Below, in pieces: positions 7,149 through 7,829 of a stretch of DNA of 7,829 nt. Below the pieces are notes generated by a model that saw nothing but the letters and a program-made list of their open reading frames with translations, ran no database searches and had not been told where the DNA came from. Source of the DNA: TMED-70 sp036164085 (lineage in GTDB: Bacteria > Chloroflexota > Dehalococcoidia > Lucifugimonadales > Lucifugimonadaceae); contig JAYZJV010000028.1 in the NCBI GenBank assembly GCA_036164085.1, forward strand, positions 1 to 7,829, given 5' to 3'. Both the position numbers and the translations under genes were made by a program. The first letter of the stretch is position 1. The number at the start of each line of letters is the position of its first letter.

Positions 7149-7157
7149 ATGATATCA
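7149..7157 (-). promoter_or_regulatory. Candidate extended -10 promoter for the rpsO operon
   Basis: On the minus strand TGATATCAT is a TG-extended -10 with one mismatch in the hexamer (TATCAT). A weak -35, ACTACA, lies at 7172-7177 with 17-base spacing. Transcription would start near 7142 and give a leader of 80-90 bases that fully contains the foldable element at 7068-7100. Confidence 0.35.
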
Positions 7158-7270
7158 CTAAAACTTTAAATTGTAGTTGTTTTTGTAGATTAAATTATTC
7201 ATAAAATTGAAAAAATATTAAATTGAAATCAAAAATGCTTGAAAATCTATACAAACTGCACAAACTTTAC

Positions 7271-7300
7271 TTGACATAAACAATCTAAAATAAATAAGAT
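7271..7300 (+). promoter_or_regulatory. Candidate promoter for the collagen-like lipoprotein gene
   Basis: A perfect -35 TTGACA (7271-7276) is followed after 18 bases by TAAGAT (7295-7300), four of six matches to the -10 consensus. It would start transcription near 7307 and leave a leader of about 170 bases. A perfect TATAAT at 7380-7385, just after TG, is a closer alternative but has no -35. Which is used cannot be decided from the sequence. Confidence 0.35.
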
Positions 7301-7476
7301 GGTATATAGATTTGAATATATTTCATTTAAAAGTATGCTTTTAATATTATTTGCATGATGATAAATATTATCTTACGTGTATAATGATGGAATATAAATA
7401 AACAAATAAAATTTAATTAAACTGTGTCAGGACTAAAAATAGCTTTGACAGAGTTGTTTACAAAAGGGGTAATCAT

Positions 7477-7829
7477 ATGAAGAGATCATTATTGATAAGT
7501 TTGATCGTAAGTGCTTCATTATTTATGTATGCATGTGCTGGGGCAACAGGACCAGCAGGAGCGGCAGGAGCACCAGGAAATCCAGGAATTTCAGGTGAGC
7601 CAGGAGCACCGGGAGAACCAGGAGCACCAGGACTACCAGGTGAGCCAGGAGCACCGGGAAACCCAGGAGCTAATGGTTCAGATGGAGATGACGGAATACC
7701 AGGAGTGCCAGGGCCAGCAGGTGCAGATGGTAAAGCTGGATCTACATCAGGACTAAGTGCTGTAGGATCAGATGGATCAGCTGTTATTGAGTGGAGTAGA
7801 AGTGCAGAAAATATAGACATTATTCTAAT
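7477..7829 (+). CDS. Collagen-like (Gly-X-Y) repeat lipoprotein, 5' part only
   Basis: The frame is open from ATG 7477 to the right edge, 117 codons, with no stop. The ATG is preceded by AGGGG (7465-7469) and a 7-base gap. The product starts with MKR and a hydrophobic stretch ending in FMYAC, so Cys20 is a plausible lipidation site although the lipobox is loose (Met at -3, Tyr at -2). Immediately after it, residues 22-90 are 23 uninterrupted Gly-X-Y triplets. Pro is in Y in 12 triplets and in X in only 2; there are 7 acidic residues and one Lys, so the domain is acidic. From about 91 a non-repetitive part begins (SAVIEWSRSAENIDIIL) and is cut off. Expected location is the cell surface, anchored by lipid, with a trimeric collagen-like stalk carrying a C-terminal domain outside the window. 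The repeat region is far richer in GC than neighbouring DNA, which glycine, proline and alanine codons explain. The function is unknown. Confidence 0.88.
   Translation, partial: MKRSLLISLIVSASLFMYACAGATGPAGAAGAPGNPGISGEPGAPGEPGAPGLPGEPGAPGNPGANGSDGDDGIPGVPGPAGADGKAGSTSGLSAVGSDGSAVIEWSRSAENIDIIL
7592..7659 (+). repeat. Duplicated 23-bp segment within the collagen-like coding region
   Basis: A 23-base segment beginning CAGGTGAGCCAGGAGCACC occurs identically at 7592-7614 and 7637-7659, 45 bases (15 codons, five triplets) apart. It encodes GEPGAPG flanks in both copies. Identity includes synonymous positions (GGT, GAG, CCG), which are otherwise rare in this gene, so recent duplication or recombination is more likely than codon constraint alone. 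Confidence 0.85.

Larger units (their letters stand above)
7132..7476. other. AT-rich intergenic region between the divergent rpsO operon and the collagen-like gene
   Basis: This stretch is strongly AT-rich and has no ORF with both a ribosome binding site and a useful length, and no tRNA or recognisable ncRNA. It holds the rpsO promoter candidate, the promoter candidates for the collagen-like gene, and a long leader for that gene. Small dyads are TTAAAAG-TATG-CTTTTAA (7327-7344) and GATAA-ATA-TTATC (7360-7372). AATATT occurs at 7343-7348 and 7364-7369, 21 bases apart, which would put both on the same DNA face. Such matches are cheap in AT-rich DNA. Confidence 0.5.

Noticed and set aside
7235..7279. 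14-codon frame starting ATG CTT GAA
   Set aside because: No ribosome binding site precedes it and it overlaps the -35 of the candidate promoter at 7271-7276.
7299..7358. Short frame MVYRFEYISFKSMLLILFA as a possible leader peptide before the collagen-like gene
   Set aside because: There is no convincing ribosome binding site and it ends over 100 bases before the gene; short frames like this are expected by chance.
7445..7450. Perfect TTGACA close to the collagen-like gene
   Set aside because: A -10 at normal spacing would fall on 7468-7473 and transcription would start after the ATG, losing the ribosome binding site.
7511..7756. Plus-strand frame rich in Gln and Glu within the collagen region
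   Set aside because: It is the shifted reading of the same repeats, lacks a ribosome binding site and starts inside the signal peptide of the real gene.
7473..7820. Minus-strand open frame rich in Pro, Gly, Ala and Ser opposite the collagen-like gene
   Set aside because: The reverse complement of Gly-X-Y codons (GGA, CCA, GCA) itself reads as proline- and glycine-rich protein and is stop-poor. The plus frame has a ribosome binding site, a lipoprotein signal and perfect triplets, so the minus frame is a shadow.

Overview
The window is AT-rich bacterial chromosome carrying core housekeeping genes, with one unusual gene at the right edge. Five genes on the minus strand, read as rpsO, pnp, dapB, asd and dapA, form a tight cluster. 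As I recall, this order resembles Dehalococcoidia and other Chloroflexota, and an AT-rich, compact relative (for example a marine SAR202-type lineage) would fit. That placement rests on memory of gene order and on the look of the proteins, not on a search.

Layout. Positions 1-265 are the 5' end of a 23S rRNA gene on the minus strand, cut by the left edge. Positions 266-513 separate it from the divergent purA (514-1791, plus strand) and hold a candidate rRNA promoter and an extended -10 promoter for purA. There is no 16S rRNA, tRNA or spacer upstream of the 23S gene, so the 16S and 23S genes are probably unlinked. After purA the minus-strand cluster converges on it: dapA (1841-2728), asd (2748-3764), dapB (3766-4542), pnp (4545-6734) and rpsO (6793-7053). 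Gaps are 19, 1, 2 and 58 bases, so one operon read from near 7142 is likely. About 420 bases of AT-rich regulatory DNA follow. From 7477 to the right edge there is an incomplete plus-strand gene for a lipoprotein with a collagen-like Gly-X-Y domain.

How the genes work together. Asd, DapA and DapB are consecutive enzymes from aspartyl phosphate to tetrahydrodipicolinate, on the way to lysine and diaminopimelate. Asd also feeds the threonine and methionine branch. RpsO (ribosomal protein S15) and Pnp (polynucleotide phosphorylase) are the classical rpsO-pnp pair. PurA makes adenylosuccinate for AMP synthesis.

The most interesting signals are small: a GC-clamped foldable element just upstream of rpsO that could be an S15 autoregulatory site, the lack of any ATG or GTG start for rpsO, a hairpin abutting the pnp start codon, the unlinked 23S gene, and the collagen-like lipoprotein. 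I found no evidence for a new defence, mobile or multi-gene system. There is no CRISPR array, insertion sequence or tRNA in the window.
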